Positions 1-7,324 of a stretch of 64,000 nt of DNA are shown piece by piece. Origin of the DNA: a virus; the IMG/VR virus record IMGVR_UViG_3300045303_000182, positions 1 to 64,000 of that record, one strand, 5' to 3'. The position numbers were made by a program, and so were the translations under genes. The number at the start of each line of letters is the position of its first letter. Position 1 is the stretch's first letter. Under the pieces are notes generated by a model. The model ran no database searches. It had not been told where the DNA came from and saw only the letters and a list, made by a program, of their open reading frames with translations.

Positions 1-308
1 TTGCCTTGGAAGCCGCCGCGGACATCAACCTTGAGTACTTCCTTGTGGCCCTCGGGGTTGCCAGTGCCACCACCCCACACTGAGAGGGCACCAGCAAGCT
101 GCTTGGCCGGTCGGCCACCGGGGAGCACCGAGTCAGGCTTGCCGATGCGGCGCGCCGTGACGTTGCCGTATGACTCCTCTAGAGCGAAGCGATCCTTGCT
201 GCCCTTGGGCTGGTACACCTCGTTGCGCGTGTACTTCTGACCGGCACCGCGTCGCTCGTCGCGGAAGTCACCGAACTGACCGAACTGGACGTGCTCATGC
301 GCTGCCAT
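1..308 (-). CDS. Hypothetical protein, partial at left edge
   Basis: An ATG at 308 opens a leftward frame that stays open for 102 codons and runs off the window. The product starts MAAHEHVQFGQFGDF and is rich in Gly, Arg and Lys, with no membrane segment and no family I recognise. It overlaps the 3' end of the small membrane gene upstream (stop at 295-297), as is usual in this compact genome. Only the N-terminal part is visible, so its size and role cannot be judged. The position next to other small genes of unknown function gives no clear hint. Confidence 0.65.
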   Translation of the reverse strand, partial: MAAHEHVQFGQFGDFRDERRGAGQKYTRNEVYQPKGSKDRFALEESYGNVTARRIGKPDSVLPGGRPAKQLAGALSVWGGGTGNPEGHKEVLKVDVRGGFQG

Positions 309-444
309 CAGGAGCCTCGGCAGTGGTGGGCGGTTCCGGCGTCCCGCCCACCGTCTCCGCGTTCGCCTTCTTGTAGATCGTGATGACTGTTCCAACGACG
401 ACGGCGATCAGGAAGAACAGCAGGAGCCACAGAAGGATCGGCAT
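295..444 (-). CDS. Small membrane protein, 49 aa
   Basis: The product begins MPILLWLLLFFLIAVVVG, a single strong hydrophobic helix in the first 25 residues. A short basic patch (YKKAN) and a Pro/Thr-rich tail follow. The ATG overlaps the stop of the upstream gene as TGATG, so translation is probably coupled. It was probably missed by simple ORF calling because it is short. One-helix proteins of this kind are common in phages, including holin-like and spanin-like factors, but nothing here assigns a function. Confidence 0.6.
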   Translation of the reverse strand: MPILLWLLLFFLIAVVVGTVITIYKKANAETVGGTPEPPTTAEAPDGSA

Positions 445-707
445 CAGCGGTGCTGCTTGAACTGGGTGCTGTGGCGGCTCTTGCCACCGATCTTCCCGGC
501 CTGCCGCCAGCGCGGACGCTGGTCGTTGCCAGGGGTCGGCATGCAGATCGCAGCCTGGCCGCTGCCCTTCATCAGGTGCCCACCCTTCTGCTGCGGGTCA
601 CACACCGAGCCACCACGAACCATGTTGAGCGGCATCGGTGCGTCGTGCGACTCCGGTCCGACCTGACGGCCTGGGTGGTTGCCACGGTCTGGCGGCGTGT
701 TCGCCAT
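444..707 (-). CDS. Hypothetical protein, 87 aa
   Basis: Small hydrophilic protein starting MANTPPDRGNHPGR, with two cysteines (SVCDPQQ and AAICMPT) and a basic C-terminus ending QFKQHR. No family was recognised. The start at 707 lies about 20 bp downstream, in reading direction, of one copy of the dispersed 14-bp motif (727-740), which may be a control site. The gene is coupled to the small membrane gene downstream. Confidence 0.55.
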   Translation of the reverse strand: MANTPPDRGNHPGRQVGPESHDAPMPLNMVRGGSVCDPQQKGGHLMKGSGQAAICMPTPGNDQRPRWRQAGKIGGKSRHSTQFKQHR

Positions 708-943
708 AGGTCGAGATCGTAGTCCCCGTATCGGGCTACGGCGAGAACCTGCTCGTCGTGCGCCTCGAGCTTGCCGGCGAGCTCAATCCCGTTGCCCCGG
801 CCAGATCAGGAGGAGCACGAAGAACGAGATGAGGGTGACAGCGGCGAGGGTGCGCTCGGGGTGGGTGAAGCACAGGATGCGTCATCGTGGCACCTGGCTG
901 TGTCAGCCTGGGCATACACGCGGGCTAGTACCGAGGAGCGTTC
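708..943. other. 236-bp stretch without a confident gene
   Basis: No frame has a convincing start, ribosome site and composition. On the minus strand a hydrophobic peptide frame (TLAAVTLISFFVLLLIW, ending at 783) is open but has no usable start codon; see the findings. The left end holds a copy of the 14-bp motif. The right end holds the ribosome binding site AGGAG (934-938) of the rightward gene that starts at 944. Confidence 0.4.
727..740. repeat. Dispersed 14-bp motif copy CGTATCGGGCTACG
   Basis: It matches the recurring motif GGTATCGGGCTATC at 11 of 14 positions. It lies 20 bp upstream of the start of the leftward gene at 707, in an intergenic stretch. Possible operator; see the findings. 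Confidence 0.45.
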
Positions 944-1108
944 ATGGACCTTCATCCGCTGGTGCGGCATGAGTGGGCAGACGACCACCGGCTCTCAGAG
1001 CGGTCGTTGATCTGGATTCACGACAACGCCGACGAGGGAGACCCACAGCCTGTGATGACTGCGATCGAGCAGCTACGAGCGGAGAGTGCCCGTTGGGAGA
1101 TGCCGTAG
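944..1108 (+). CDS. Small hypothetical protein, 54 aa
   Basis: The product is MDLHPLVRHEWADDHR... ending SARWEMP, rich in acidic residues and His/Trp, with the look of a folded soluble mini-protein. A clear AGGAG lies 5 bases before the ATG. It is one of the few rightward genes in this part and converges with the leftward gene that ends at 1073, with a 36-bp tail overlap. No family was recognised. Confidence 0.55.
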   Translation: MDLHPLVRHEWADDHRLSERSLIWIHDNADEGDPQPVMTAIEQLRAESARWEMP

Positions 1109-1306
1109 GTACTCGGCAGCGCACTCGACGCAGTAGAAGCGTGGGCCGGGGAACTCGTCCCACATTGTCGTGACCTCGACCTCGGCCCCGCGCTGACACA
1201 CTCCCCGCGGCGTGTAGCCGAACTCCAAGTAGCCCTCGGTCCGCAGGAACTCCTGCTGTTCCAAGCTCAGGCCGTTCCAGCACGCCATGTTCCACCAGCC
1301 ACGCAT
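1073..1306 (-). CDS. Small putative zinc-binding protein, 77 aa
   Basis: The sequence contains CQRGAEVEV and then a CVEC pair (FYCVECAAEYLRHL), giving three well-spaced cysteines that could bind metal. The aromatic N-terminus (MRGWWNMACWNG) is unusual. An internal ATG at 1288 is an alternative start. The gene is divergent from the membrane protein gene at 1369 and shares with it a 62-bp intergenic region holding an 18-bp perfect palindrome. Function unknown. Confidence 0.5.
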   Translation of the reverse strand: MRGWWNMACWNGLSLEQQEFLRTEGYLEFGYTPRGVCQRGAEVEVTTMWDEFPGPRFYCVECAAEYLRHLPTGTLRS

Positions 1307-1335
1307 AAGTGTGTCACTCTATCTGTTCCAAACAA

Positions 1336-1353
1336 GTTTCTGCTAGCAGAAAC
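1336..1353. promoter_or_regulatory. 18-bp perfect palindrome, possible operator
   Basis: The sequence GTTTCTGCTAGCAGAAAC reads the same on both strands. It sits between the divergent starts at 1306 and 1369, only 15 bp before the GTG at 1369. It is A+T-rich relative to its surroundings. Position and symmetry fit a dimeric regulator site, but no regulator is identified. Confidence 0.45.
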
Positions 1354-1368
1354 CGGTATCATGAAGAC

Positions 1369-1938
1369 GTGACCTACCACCCGAATCTCCAGCCCTTCCA
1401 AGGCGCTGTGCCCGAGCCGCAACTGGCTCCGCAGGCGTCCACCTACTACCCCGGCGAGGGCACCTACGCCCTGATGGAACTCAAGCGCCGCTGCGAGACG
1501 ATGTGGCTCGGCTGGGTCGCCTACCGCGCTGGCAAGAACTACTACGCCCTGCACCCGAACGTCGAGGACGCGTTCATCCACGGAGCGCACGCCGCGCGTC
1601 GCTGGTTCATCTGGCTGCTGTTCACCAAGGTCTGGCTGTTCAGCCTCGGCTTCCTCGGCTGGATGCTCTGGCTCCGGTTCCATGACATCCGCGGCGAGTC
1701 GTTCCAAGAGGCCGTGGGCAACACAGGCGACATGGGCATCGTGATCCGCAACCTGCTGATCTTCCTGCCCCCGGCGTTCCTCGTCCTGCTGGTGACCTAC
1801 GCACGCAACGTGGACTTCTCACTGTTCCAGCGGCGGGCGCTGTACACGCTCGTCAAGCCGCTCGTCGTCGTGCTCGACCGAGTGCCAGTCGGGTTCCTGT
1901 ATCTCATCGTTCTCTTCCCGCTGTTCTTCCCCTTCTGA
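1369..1938 (+). CDS. Membrane protein, 189 aa
   Basis: I start the product at GTG 1369 (VTYHPNLQPFQ) because the upstream in-frame ATG at 1309 would make an unnatural leader through the palindrome. A soluble N-terminal half contains Tyr-rich segments (ASTYYPGEGTY). It is followed by three or four hydrophobic helices: around LFTKVWLFSLGFLGWMLWL, IVIRNLLIFLPPAFLVLLV, and the C-terminal VGFLYLIVLFPLFFPF. The arrangement suggests an inner-membrane protein. No family was recognised. It is the first gene of a rightward trio. Confidence 0.6.
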   Translation: MTYHPNLQPFQGAVPEPQLAPQASTYYPGEGTYALMELKRRCETMWLGWVAYRAGKNYYALHPNVEDAFIHGAHAARRWFIWLLFTKVWLFSLGFLGWMLWLRFHDIRGESFQEAVGNTGDMGIVIRNLLIFLPPAFLVLLVTYARNVDFSLFQRRALYTLVKPLVVVLDRVPVGFLYLIVLFPLFFPF

Positions 1939-1950
1939 GGTTGCCCTTCC

Positions 1951-1964
1951 CCTACCGGGGTATG
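1951..1964. repeat. Dispersed 14-bp motif variant CCTACCGGGGTATG
   Basis: A variant of GGTATCGGGCTATC that keeps TA-C-CGGG-TAT spacing. It lies in the intergenic region, 44 bp before the ATG of the rightward gene at 2008. The sequence GGGGTATGACAC here also occurs at 6968-6979. Confidence 0.3.
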
Positions 1965-2007
1965 ACACTGCTACGTTGAAGAGTCATAACCCGGCAGGAG
2001 AGGATTC

Positions 2008-2484
2008 ATGGCTGAGCGACTTCGACAGTTCGACTTCACGGCGCAGAGCGCGATCACATCGGCAGAGAGCAAGGGCCGAAACCGCTACCCGTGGACCGAC
2101 TGGTTCGACGGTGACATCTGGAAGATCACCCAGGGCGAGGACTTCGACACGTCCCCCTTGATGATGGAGCGGATCATCCGCACCCGCGCGTCGAACAAGA
2201 ACCACAAGGCGAAGGTGACACTTCGCCACCTTGCCGCGCTCAACGGCGACGCCCCGGCGATCGTGCTGCAGCGCACCGACATCTCTGGCCCCTCGGTGTT
2301 GAAGAAGGCCGAGCAGGCTGAGAAGCGAGCGGCGAAGAAGGCCGAGGCCCAGGCGGCTGCTCAGGAGACGTTGCAGAAGGCCGGTATCACCCCGAAGGCA
2401 TCACCGACGAAGAGGCCGATCAGCAAGCGACCGGCGAAGAAGGCACCTGCCGTGCCGAAGCGTCGCGCTGCTGCCGTCGCGTAG
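2008..2484 (+). CDS. Basic, possibly DNA-binding protein, 158 aa
   Basis: The ATG is preceded by a good ribosome site (AGGAGAGG). The N-terminal 80 residues look folded, with Trp-rich YPWTDWFDGDIWKI and basic RASNKNHKAKVTLRHL. The last 65 residues are Lys/Ala/Pro-rich (AEKRAAKKAEAQAAAQ, then SKRPAKKAPAV), resembling the tails of histone H1-like bacterial proteins. A nucleoid- or DNA-binding role is plausible but not shown. The stop overlaps the start of the methyltransferase gene (TAGTG), so the two are probably co-translated. Confidence 0.6.
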   Translation: MAERLRQFDFTAQSAITSAESKGRNRYPWTDWFDGDIWKITQGEDFDTSPLMMERIIRTRASNKNHKAKVTLRHLAALNGDAPAIVLQRTDISGPSVLKKAEQAEKRAAKKAEAQAAAQETLQKAGITPKASPTKRPISKRPAKKAPAVPKRRAAAVA

Positions 2485-3143
2485 TGGGCCTGACCGGTTC
2501 GGTCGCCAAGCATCCCGCTCAGTACAGCCCCGAGATTCTCGCTGTACTGGCTGATCTGATCCACCCTGGCGAGCACGTCCACGACCCGTTTGCGGGCCTG
2601 GGCGTGCGCCTGGGGGCGCTCTGCGACCGCCTCGGGGTCGGCTTCACCGGCACCGACATCGAAGACTGGGAGGGCAAGGATCCGCGCGTGGTGCTCGGGG
2701 ACTCGACCCACTTCCTGACCTACCCGATGCGCTCGTCGTTCACGGTGGTGACCTCGCCGGTCTACTTCGGCAACCGCATCAGCAGTGACTACGTCGAGGG
2801 GCCGCGGGAGACGACGAAGCTGAACGGCCGGCGCTCCTACGGCATCTCACTCGGTCGTGCGCTCGACGCGAGCAACGCTGCGCGCGTCTGCCGACCGAGC
2901 CAGAGCGACGAGTACTTCAAGCTCCACGCCGAGGCGGCGAAGTACTGGGGCCACCGCGCCATCGTCAACGTGGACTCGCCGGTCGAGGAGGAGTGGATAG
3001 ACCTGCTCGCCGTAGCCGGGTATGGATCGATCAGCACTCAGCCGGTGGTCACACGGCGCTACCGAGTGGCCGGTCACGGAGAGCAGCGGCCTGCGGCCGA
3101 AGTCATCATCGATGCTCGCCGCGTCAAGCGCTCAGTGCGTTGA
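2484..3143 (+). CDS. DNA methyltransferase-like protein, 219 aa
   Basis: GTG start at 2484. Residues about 39-44 read DPFAGLG, the usual S-adenosylmethionine motif I. Acidic motifs follow at FTGTDIEDW. TSPVYFGNR lies where amino-methyltransferases carry the catalytic (D/N/S)PPY; here the first Pro of PP is kept and the second is Val. The likely role is base methylation of phage DNA (N6-A or N4-C), for example to evade restriction. No restriction partner is visible. The altered catalytic motif makes the exact chemistry uncertain. Confidence 0.7.
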   Translation: MGLTGSVAKHPAQYSPEILAVLADLIHPGEHVHDPFAGLGVRLGALCDRLGVGFTGTDIEDWEGKDPRVVLGDSTHFLTYPMRSSFTVVTSPVYFGNRISSDYVEGPRETTKLNGRRSYGISLGRALDASNAARVCRPSQSDEYFKLHAEAAKYWGHRAIVNVDSPVEEEWIDLLAVAGYGSISTQPVVTRRYRVAGHGEQRPAAEVIIDARRVKRSVR

Positions 3144-3230
3144 CTTCCACACGGCCCACACGAACACGGCCGTGAAGAAGACGACCATGAACCAACCGAG
3201 CGCCTCGAGGGCCTGTACCGCTGAGATCAC
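3132..3230 (-). CDS. Putative single-helix membrane peptide, 32 aa
   Basis: GTG 3230 to TGA 3132 encodes MISAVQALEALGWFMVVFF followed by TAVFVWAVWKSTH. This is a 20-residue hydrophobic helix with a short basic end. It lies directly after the 3248-4654 gene in the same direction and overlaps the tail of the rightward methyltransferase gene by 12 bp. The ribosome site is weak, so the call rests on hydrophobicity, position and the close packing of genes. Confidence 0.35.
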   Translation of the reverse strand: MISAVQALEALGWFMVVFFTAVFVWAVWKSTH

Positions 3231-3238
3231 TTCGTGCT

Positions 3239-3252
3239 GGTATCGGGCTATG
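3239..3252. repeat. Dispersed 14-bp motif copy GGTATCGGGCTATG
   Basis: Contains the exact 11-bp core TATCGGGCTAT (3241-3251). It overlaps the stop codon of the leftward gene ending at 3248 and lies just upstream of the small membrane ORF that starts at 3230. Confidence 0.5.
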
Positions 3253-4654
3253 CCTCGGCCGAGTCGTGCTCGACCATGTCAGCGTCCTCGATGATGGTGT
3301 CGGACAGGACCGGCACCTCCAGCATCCGAGCGTTGTTGCCCGCCTCGGAGCCAAACAGGCGGCTGATCATGCCCATCGACCCGTCGGCATCCGGGCCGCT
3401 GGCGCTGATGCCGATGTTGAGCTTGGTGGTCTGCTCTTCGATCCGCTTCCAGCCCTCGACCATCTTGAAGAGGCGGTCCATCTCCACGCCGACCATCGCA
3501 TCGGGCTGGCCGTTGACCTGCTCAGCGAAGCTCCCCATCATGATCCGCTGGGTCTGAATCTCGACCAGCGTGCGGAGGAGGGCCTGGCGCTGGTCCTTGG
3601 TGCGGATCACGACTGGGATGTTGTAGGCGCAGGAGTTGCCAGGCTGGTAACTAGGGCACGCGGGGCCGAGCGCACACGTCGAGCACTGCCGCACGCTGCC
3701 GGCGACGCTCTCGATGGTCATGGGCTGCTCTATCTCGTTGCCCTGGTCGTCCTTGATGACCGGGGTGACGGTGCTCATGATGGGCAGAACGGCAGCCGCT
3801 TTGTGCCGTAGCGGAGAGACCGGGTTGGCAACTGTGACCGAGCCGTTCACCCCGTTCGCCGTGGTCGTGGAGGAGCCACTAGTAACTACGATCGGCTGCA
3901 CCTGAGGCGCTGGGACGTGTTCCAAGGCCCTGCCGGTGCTCAGGAAGCGCTCCATGGCGAGCCAGGAGAGCACGGCGAGCTTGGCCGTCTCCTTGGGGTC
4001 GTCCATCAGCACCGCGCTCACATCGGCACCAAGCTCTTCGATCTGCTCGGTGTACCGCTGGCGCTTGAGGTGCTTGTCGTCGCTGTTGAGCCGCACCATC
4101 CGGTTGCCGACCCACACCTGCGTCTCGCCGTGCTTCTGAGCAGCCCACCACGCCGAGGACACCAGGAGATCGAACTTGTCGATGCCCTTCGACCGGCCGG
4201 TCAGACCGCCGAGGGTGCTCATGCGTCCCATGGCGGCGCGCGCCTGGCGCACGGCCAGCCCGTTGTCCACCACAGCGTCGGGGAGCACGGTCCCGTCGTA
4301 GAGCTCAACGAAGTGCCGCAGGTTGCTCGCGTCGTGCCCGTCCCATATCGGCAGGAACATGATGTCGCTGTCGTTGAGCCACGTCTCGGTGGCCCAATCG
4401 AGCGGACCGACCACGGCTTCTGGCTCCGACGATGACCCGCTCAGTAGCTCCAGGAGGGGCGCTACGGGCGTGGAGGGGGAGTCAGCGTAGATGAGCCAGT
4501 CGAGGCCACTGAGGCGACTCTGTGCAGCCCAAGCTGCGTAGTCGCGGGTGTGTCGAGCGAGGTTGGCGACGGACACAGCAACACGTTCGACGCCGCAGGC
4601 TCGCAGCGTGTCGAGATGCGCTTGTGACTCAGCGCCAGCGAAGTAGATCTGCAT
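3248..4654 (-). CDS. Hypothetical protein with cysteine cluster, 468 aa
   Basis: The N-terminal 250 residues have an alternating alpha/beta pattern (MQIYFAGAESQAHLDTL, VAVSVANLARH, LDWLIYAD), possibly an enzyme-like fold. A Ser/Thr-rich linker near residues 255-275 leads to a C-terminal part. There CSTCALGPACPSYQPGNSC places four cysteines, likely a zinc or iron-sulphur site. An amphipathic helical region follows (TLVEIQTQRIMMGSFAEQ). I do not recognise a named family. It is leftward and separated by 6 bases from the upstream 739-residue protein, with which it probably works. Confidence 0.5.
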   Translation of the reverse strand: MQIYFAGAESQAHLDTLRACGVERVAVSVANLARHTRDYAAWAAQSRLSGLDWLIYADSPSTPVAPLLELLSGSSSEPEAVVGPLDWATETWLNDSDIMFLPIWDGHDASNLRHFVELYDGTVLPDAVVDNGLAVRQARAAMGRMSTLGGLTGRSKGIDKFDLLVSSAWWAAQKHGETQVWVGNRMVRLNSDDKHLKRQRYTEQIEELGADVSAVLMDDPKETAKLAVLSWLAMERFLSTGRALEHVPAPQVQPIVVTSGSSTTTANGVNGSVTVANPVSPLRHKAAAVLPIMSTVTPVIKDDQGNEIEQPMTIESVAGSVRQCSTCALGPACPSYQPGNSCAYNIPVVIRTKDQRQALLRTLVEIQTQRIMMGSFAEQVNGQPDAMVGVEMDRLFKMVEGWKRIEEQTTKLNIGISASGPDADGSMGMISRLFGSEAGNNARMLEVPVLSDTIIEDADMVEHDSAEA

Positions 4655-4660
4655 CAGGCA

Positions 4661-6880
4661 TCAGGCGGCGCTGATCGCTCGCCTCGAGGTCCGCGAGCCA
4701 GACGAGTACATCGGGTTGGTGTTCGGCTGCGGCCCGACGGCGGCGGTCCCCATCGTGTTGGCGAAGTCCATGTAGCCCTGGCCGCTGTTGTCGAACTTGA
4801 AGTCGTCGGGCGACGAGGAGTCAGCGTCGATGAAGCTGTTGTTGTTGGACGGTCCCGGACCGATGGCACCGATCGGCTGCCGCAGCGGGCTGACGTTGGT
4901 GAGGTTGTGGCGAGCACCGCGCGCCTCGCCCATGCGGACCACCGGGCCAGAGTCAAGCTCGGGCCGCTTCGGCTGGCCGGGGTTGAGCGCACCCTCGGGC
5001 TGCTGACCGGCCGACACGGCGTACATGCCGCTCTTGGGAACCTCGGGCGACCAGGCTTCCGGCGCACCCTGCTCGTTCAGGTTGCCCTCACCCTGCTGCC
5101 GTTGCTGCTCGTCGTACGCAGCCTTGTCGTTGCCCCACTTCGCCTTCGCCTTCTGGTACCCGGCACGCTTCGCGGCCCCCTGGACGGACCCCGAGTCGAT
5201 CTTCCGCAGCGGGTCCACCGGACGCCAGTCGTAGTTGGCCTTGATGCCACCGGCCCACTGGCTGCGCGGCCCCTCCCAGAAGTGCTGGCCCTGGGGCATC
5301 CAGTCACCCTTGCGCTTGGGTGCGTTGCCAGGATCCTTGAGCGTCTGCTGTTGCTGACCGCCAGGTGTTCCAGGCGTCCCTCCGGTGCTCCCCGGAGCGT
5401 TGGGCACGGGCTGGAACTGCTTGCCGACGGTGCCCGTGGGAGGAGGACCACCAGCGGTGCCACCAGCACCCTGCATGCCGTAGGGGCTGGTCGCCTGACC
5501 GGCCGTGGCTTGACCGGCCGTGGCTTGACCGGCCGTAGCGTTCGGGCCAGCGGTCTGGCCGCTCGGCAGCGCCGCCTGCGGGAAGTTGGATGCCGGGGCC
5601 TGGCCGTAGGCCGTGCCACCGGGAGGCGTTCCAGGAGGAGTCGCCGCGTACATGCCGGTGGCCGTCTGGCCTGTTCCAAGCGCCTTCTGCTGGCCCTCCG
5701 CGAACGCACCCTGCCGACCGGGCTGGGTGTACATGCCGGTGGAGGTCTGGTTGGGCTGGACCAGACCGCCACTGGTCTGACCGCCCGAGCCGATGGCCTT
5801 CTGCTCGTCGCCGCCGTAGAGGCCCACACTCGTCTGTCCGATATCGGTGTATCCCGAACCAGAGCCAGCACGCTCGTTGACATAGTCAGCGACCTTCTCG
5901 TCGCCGCCGTGATGCATGGCGTAGCCCACCGGATCGGCAGCAGCCTCGACATCACGCCCGACGTTCTTGATGTCCTGTGGCGTGTCGAGGACGTTCTGCG
6001 CCTGGTTGTAGCGGTGCTGCCACTTGCCCAAGCCGCTGTACAGACCTTGATCGACAGCGTTGTTGCCCTCGCCGGCAACCACCCGGCCAGCCATCTGACG
6101 CGCTGTGGCGGTGAAGCCAGACTCGGCCAAGTCCCCGGCGACACCCTCGGCCATGGCGGCGCGCTTGGTCGCCATCATCCCGTAGCGGCTCATGCCGAGC
6201 GATTCACGCGCTGCGCCCTTGACCTCGCTGACCATGTTGAGGCCCTTGTCGAGCTTGTCCAGGCCCTTCGCTTCCTTGAAGGCATCGACGCTGCCGCGCA
6301 CGTCCTGGGCGAAGCGCCCGGTGCGGCTGAGTTGCGTCGCCTCGCCAGCGGCCTCCAGGCCCTCGGCTGCGCCCGACGCTGCCTCACCGGCCTTGACGGC
6401 GGAACTCGCCGCCTCTGCACCCTTGACGACCTCACCGGCAGCCTCGGCACCCTTGACCGCTGTTCCAACCGTCTCGGCACCCTTGGCGAGCTCACCAGCA
6501 GCCTCGACGCCCTTGACGGCGGATGCTCCAGCAGAGAGGGCCTTGGCACCGGCACCGATGGCCTCGCCTCCAACAAGAGCGCCCTCGGCAACCTCACCGA
6601 CGAGTGCCGGCGCAGCAGCGCCGCCCGTCGCCACGGTGAGCGCCAGCAGACCGGCCGTGATCGCCAGGTTCTGCGGCTTGAGTTGGTCCTTGAGCATGGT
6701 GCGGCCGACTTCGAAGCCGGTGTCCCACACCTGTCCGGGGTGCTCGGCCACGTACGCGCCAGCCTTGCCAACACCCTCTGCGATGTCGTCCCAGTGGTCA
6801 GGTCGCGCGACCCAGGCCGCACCCTTGGCGACGTTGCCGACAGCCTCTCCGACGCCGTGTACGAAGTCACCAAGTCCCAT
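4661..6880 (-). CDS. Large Ala/Gly-rich protein, possible virion/ejection protein, 739 aa
   Basis: The ATG at 6880 has a perfect AGGAGG site. Residues 1-60 contain amphipathic segments (DFVHGVGEAVGNVAKGAAWV). A hydrophobic helix follows (LAITAGLLALTVATGGAAAP). Residues about 100-190 form a run of heptad-like Ala-rich repeats built on KGAEAAGE. The second half is low-complexity, with repeated Q(T/S)xxG(M/L)Y units and a tandem GQATA triplet. Such a membrane-interacting, disordered composition suits a protein carried in the particle and ejected with DNA, but this is inference. The frame on the opposite strand is a shadow. Confidence 0.5.
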   Translation of the reverse strand: MGLGDFVHGVGEAVGNVAKGAAWVARPDHWDDIAEGVGKAGAYVAEHPGQVWDTGFEVGRTMLKDQLKPQNLAITAGLLALTVATGGAAAPALVGEVAEGALVGGEAIGAGAKALSAGASAVKGVEAAGELAKGAETVGTAVKGAEAAGEVVKGAEAASSAVKAGEAASGAAEGLEAAGEATQLSRTGRFAQDVRGSVDAFKEAKGLDKLDKGLNMVSEVKGAARESLGMSRYGMMATKRAAMAEGVAGDLAESGFTATARQMAGRVVAGEGNNAVDQGLYSGLGKWQHRYNQAQNVLDTPQDIKNVGRDVEAAADPVGYAMHHGGDEKVADYVNERAGSGSGYTDIGQTSVGLYGGDEQKAIGSGGQTSGGLVQPNQTSTGMYTQPGRQGAFAEGQQKALGTGQTATGMYAATPPGTPPGGTAYGQAPASNFPQAALPSGQTAGPNATAGQATAGQATAGQATSPYGMQGAGGTAGGPPPTGTVGKQFQPVPNAPGSTGGTPGTPGGQQQQTLKDPGNAPKRKGDWMPQGQHFWEGPRSQWAGGIKANYDWRPVDPLRKIDSGSVQGAAKRAGYQKAKAKWGNDKAAYDEQQRQQGEGNLNEQGAPEAWSPEVPKSGMYAVSAGQQPEGALNPGQPKRPELDSGPVVRMGEARGARHNLTNVSPLRQPIGAIGPGPSNNNSFIDADSSSPDDFKFDNSGQGYMDFANTMGTAAVGPQPNTNPMYSSGSRTSRRAISAA
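5498..5542. repeat. 15-bp tandem repeat, three copies
   Basis: Three tandem copies of GACCGGCCGTGGCTT-like units, the last slightly diverged. On the coding strand they encode repeated GQATA in the 739-residue protein. The repeat is translated, so this is a low-complexity protein segment rather than a control site. Confidence 0.7.
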
Positions 6881-6895
6881 GACAGCCTCCTGGCC

Positions 6896-7324
6896 TTAGA
6901 GAGTACCCGATACCTCTGCCCAGGGCCGAGGACTCGCTTCGTGTTGACGCCATCCCACCTTGATAGTGGGGTATGACACAGCGAGCGTGAGCACGCCAAG
7001 CTCGGTGACTCGCTGGAGCACCTCGAGGTCCACGTCGAGCATCAGCCCAACCTCCCAGCCCTCGGCCAGGAACTCCTCGATCTGTCGGACCTTCCAGTTC
7101 GGCCAATCGAGGTACGGCTCTTGTGTCATCACTGCAGCCCAGCCACCGAGGCCCTCGCGCTTGAGCCACCACGCTGCAACATCGGGGTCAGCCTTGGTGA
7201 ACGCGATCGTGCGGAAGTTGAGTGCCAGCCCCTCGTAGAGCGCGCGTCCCCACTTGGTGGGCTGAGCGTTGCGAAGGTCATCGCTGGTGGCGAGGACACC
7301 TTCGATGGCGATGGCAGCGATCAT
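6896..7324 (-). CDS. HAD-like protein without the nucleophile, 142 aa
   Basis: The N-terminus MIAAIAIEGVLATSDD lines up with HAD motif I (hhhDxDGT/VL). The first Asp (nucleophile) is replaced by Ala and the second by Glu. Later segments fit the Rossmann-like core: FRTIAFTKA, then DWPNWKVRQIEEFLAEGWEV and VGLMLDVDLEVLQ. The shortened, degenerate form suggests a binding or regulatory role instead of a phosphatase. A second HAD-like protein with the same E-G-V-L variant is encoded at 32822-33241. It overlaps the glycosyltransferase gene by ATGA. Confidence 0.5.
   Translation of the reverse strand: MIAAIAIEGVLATSDDLRNAQPTKWGRALYEGLALNFRTIAFTKADPDVAAWWLKREGLGGWAAVMTQEPYLDWPNWKVRQIEEFLAEGWEVGLMLDVDLEVLQRVTELGVLTLAVSYPTIKVGWRQHEASPRPWAEVSGTL

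Noticed and set aside
1309-1368. Upstream extension of the membrane protein to ATG 1309
   Set aside because: It would read through the palindrome and give an unnatural Cys/Ser/Arg leader; GTG 1369 gives a natural N-terminus.
5498-5542. 15-bp tandem repeats as origin iterons
   Set aside because: They are in frame and encode repeated GQATA inside a low-complexity protein region.
4907-6976. Long rightward frame of 689 codons
   Set aside because: It is the complementary shadow of the 739-residue leftward gene; its Arg/Leu/His-heavy composition is unnatural and it has no proper ribosome site.
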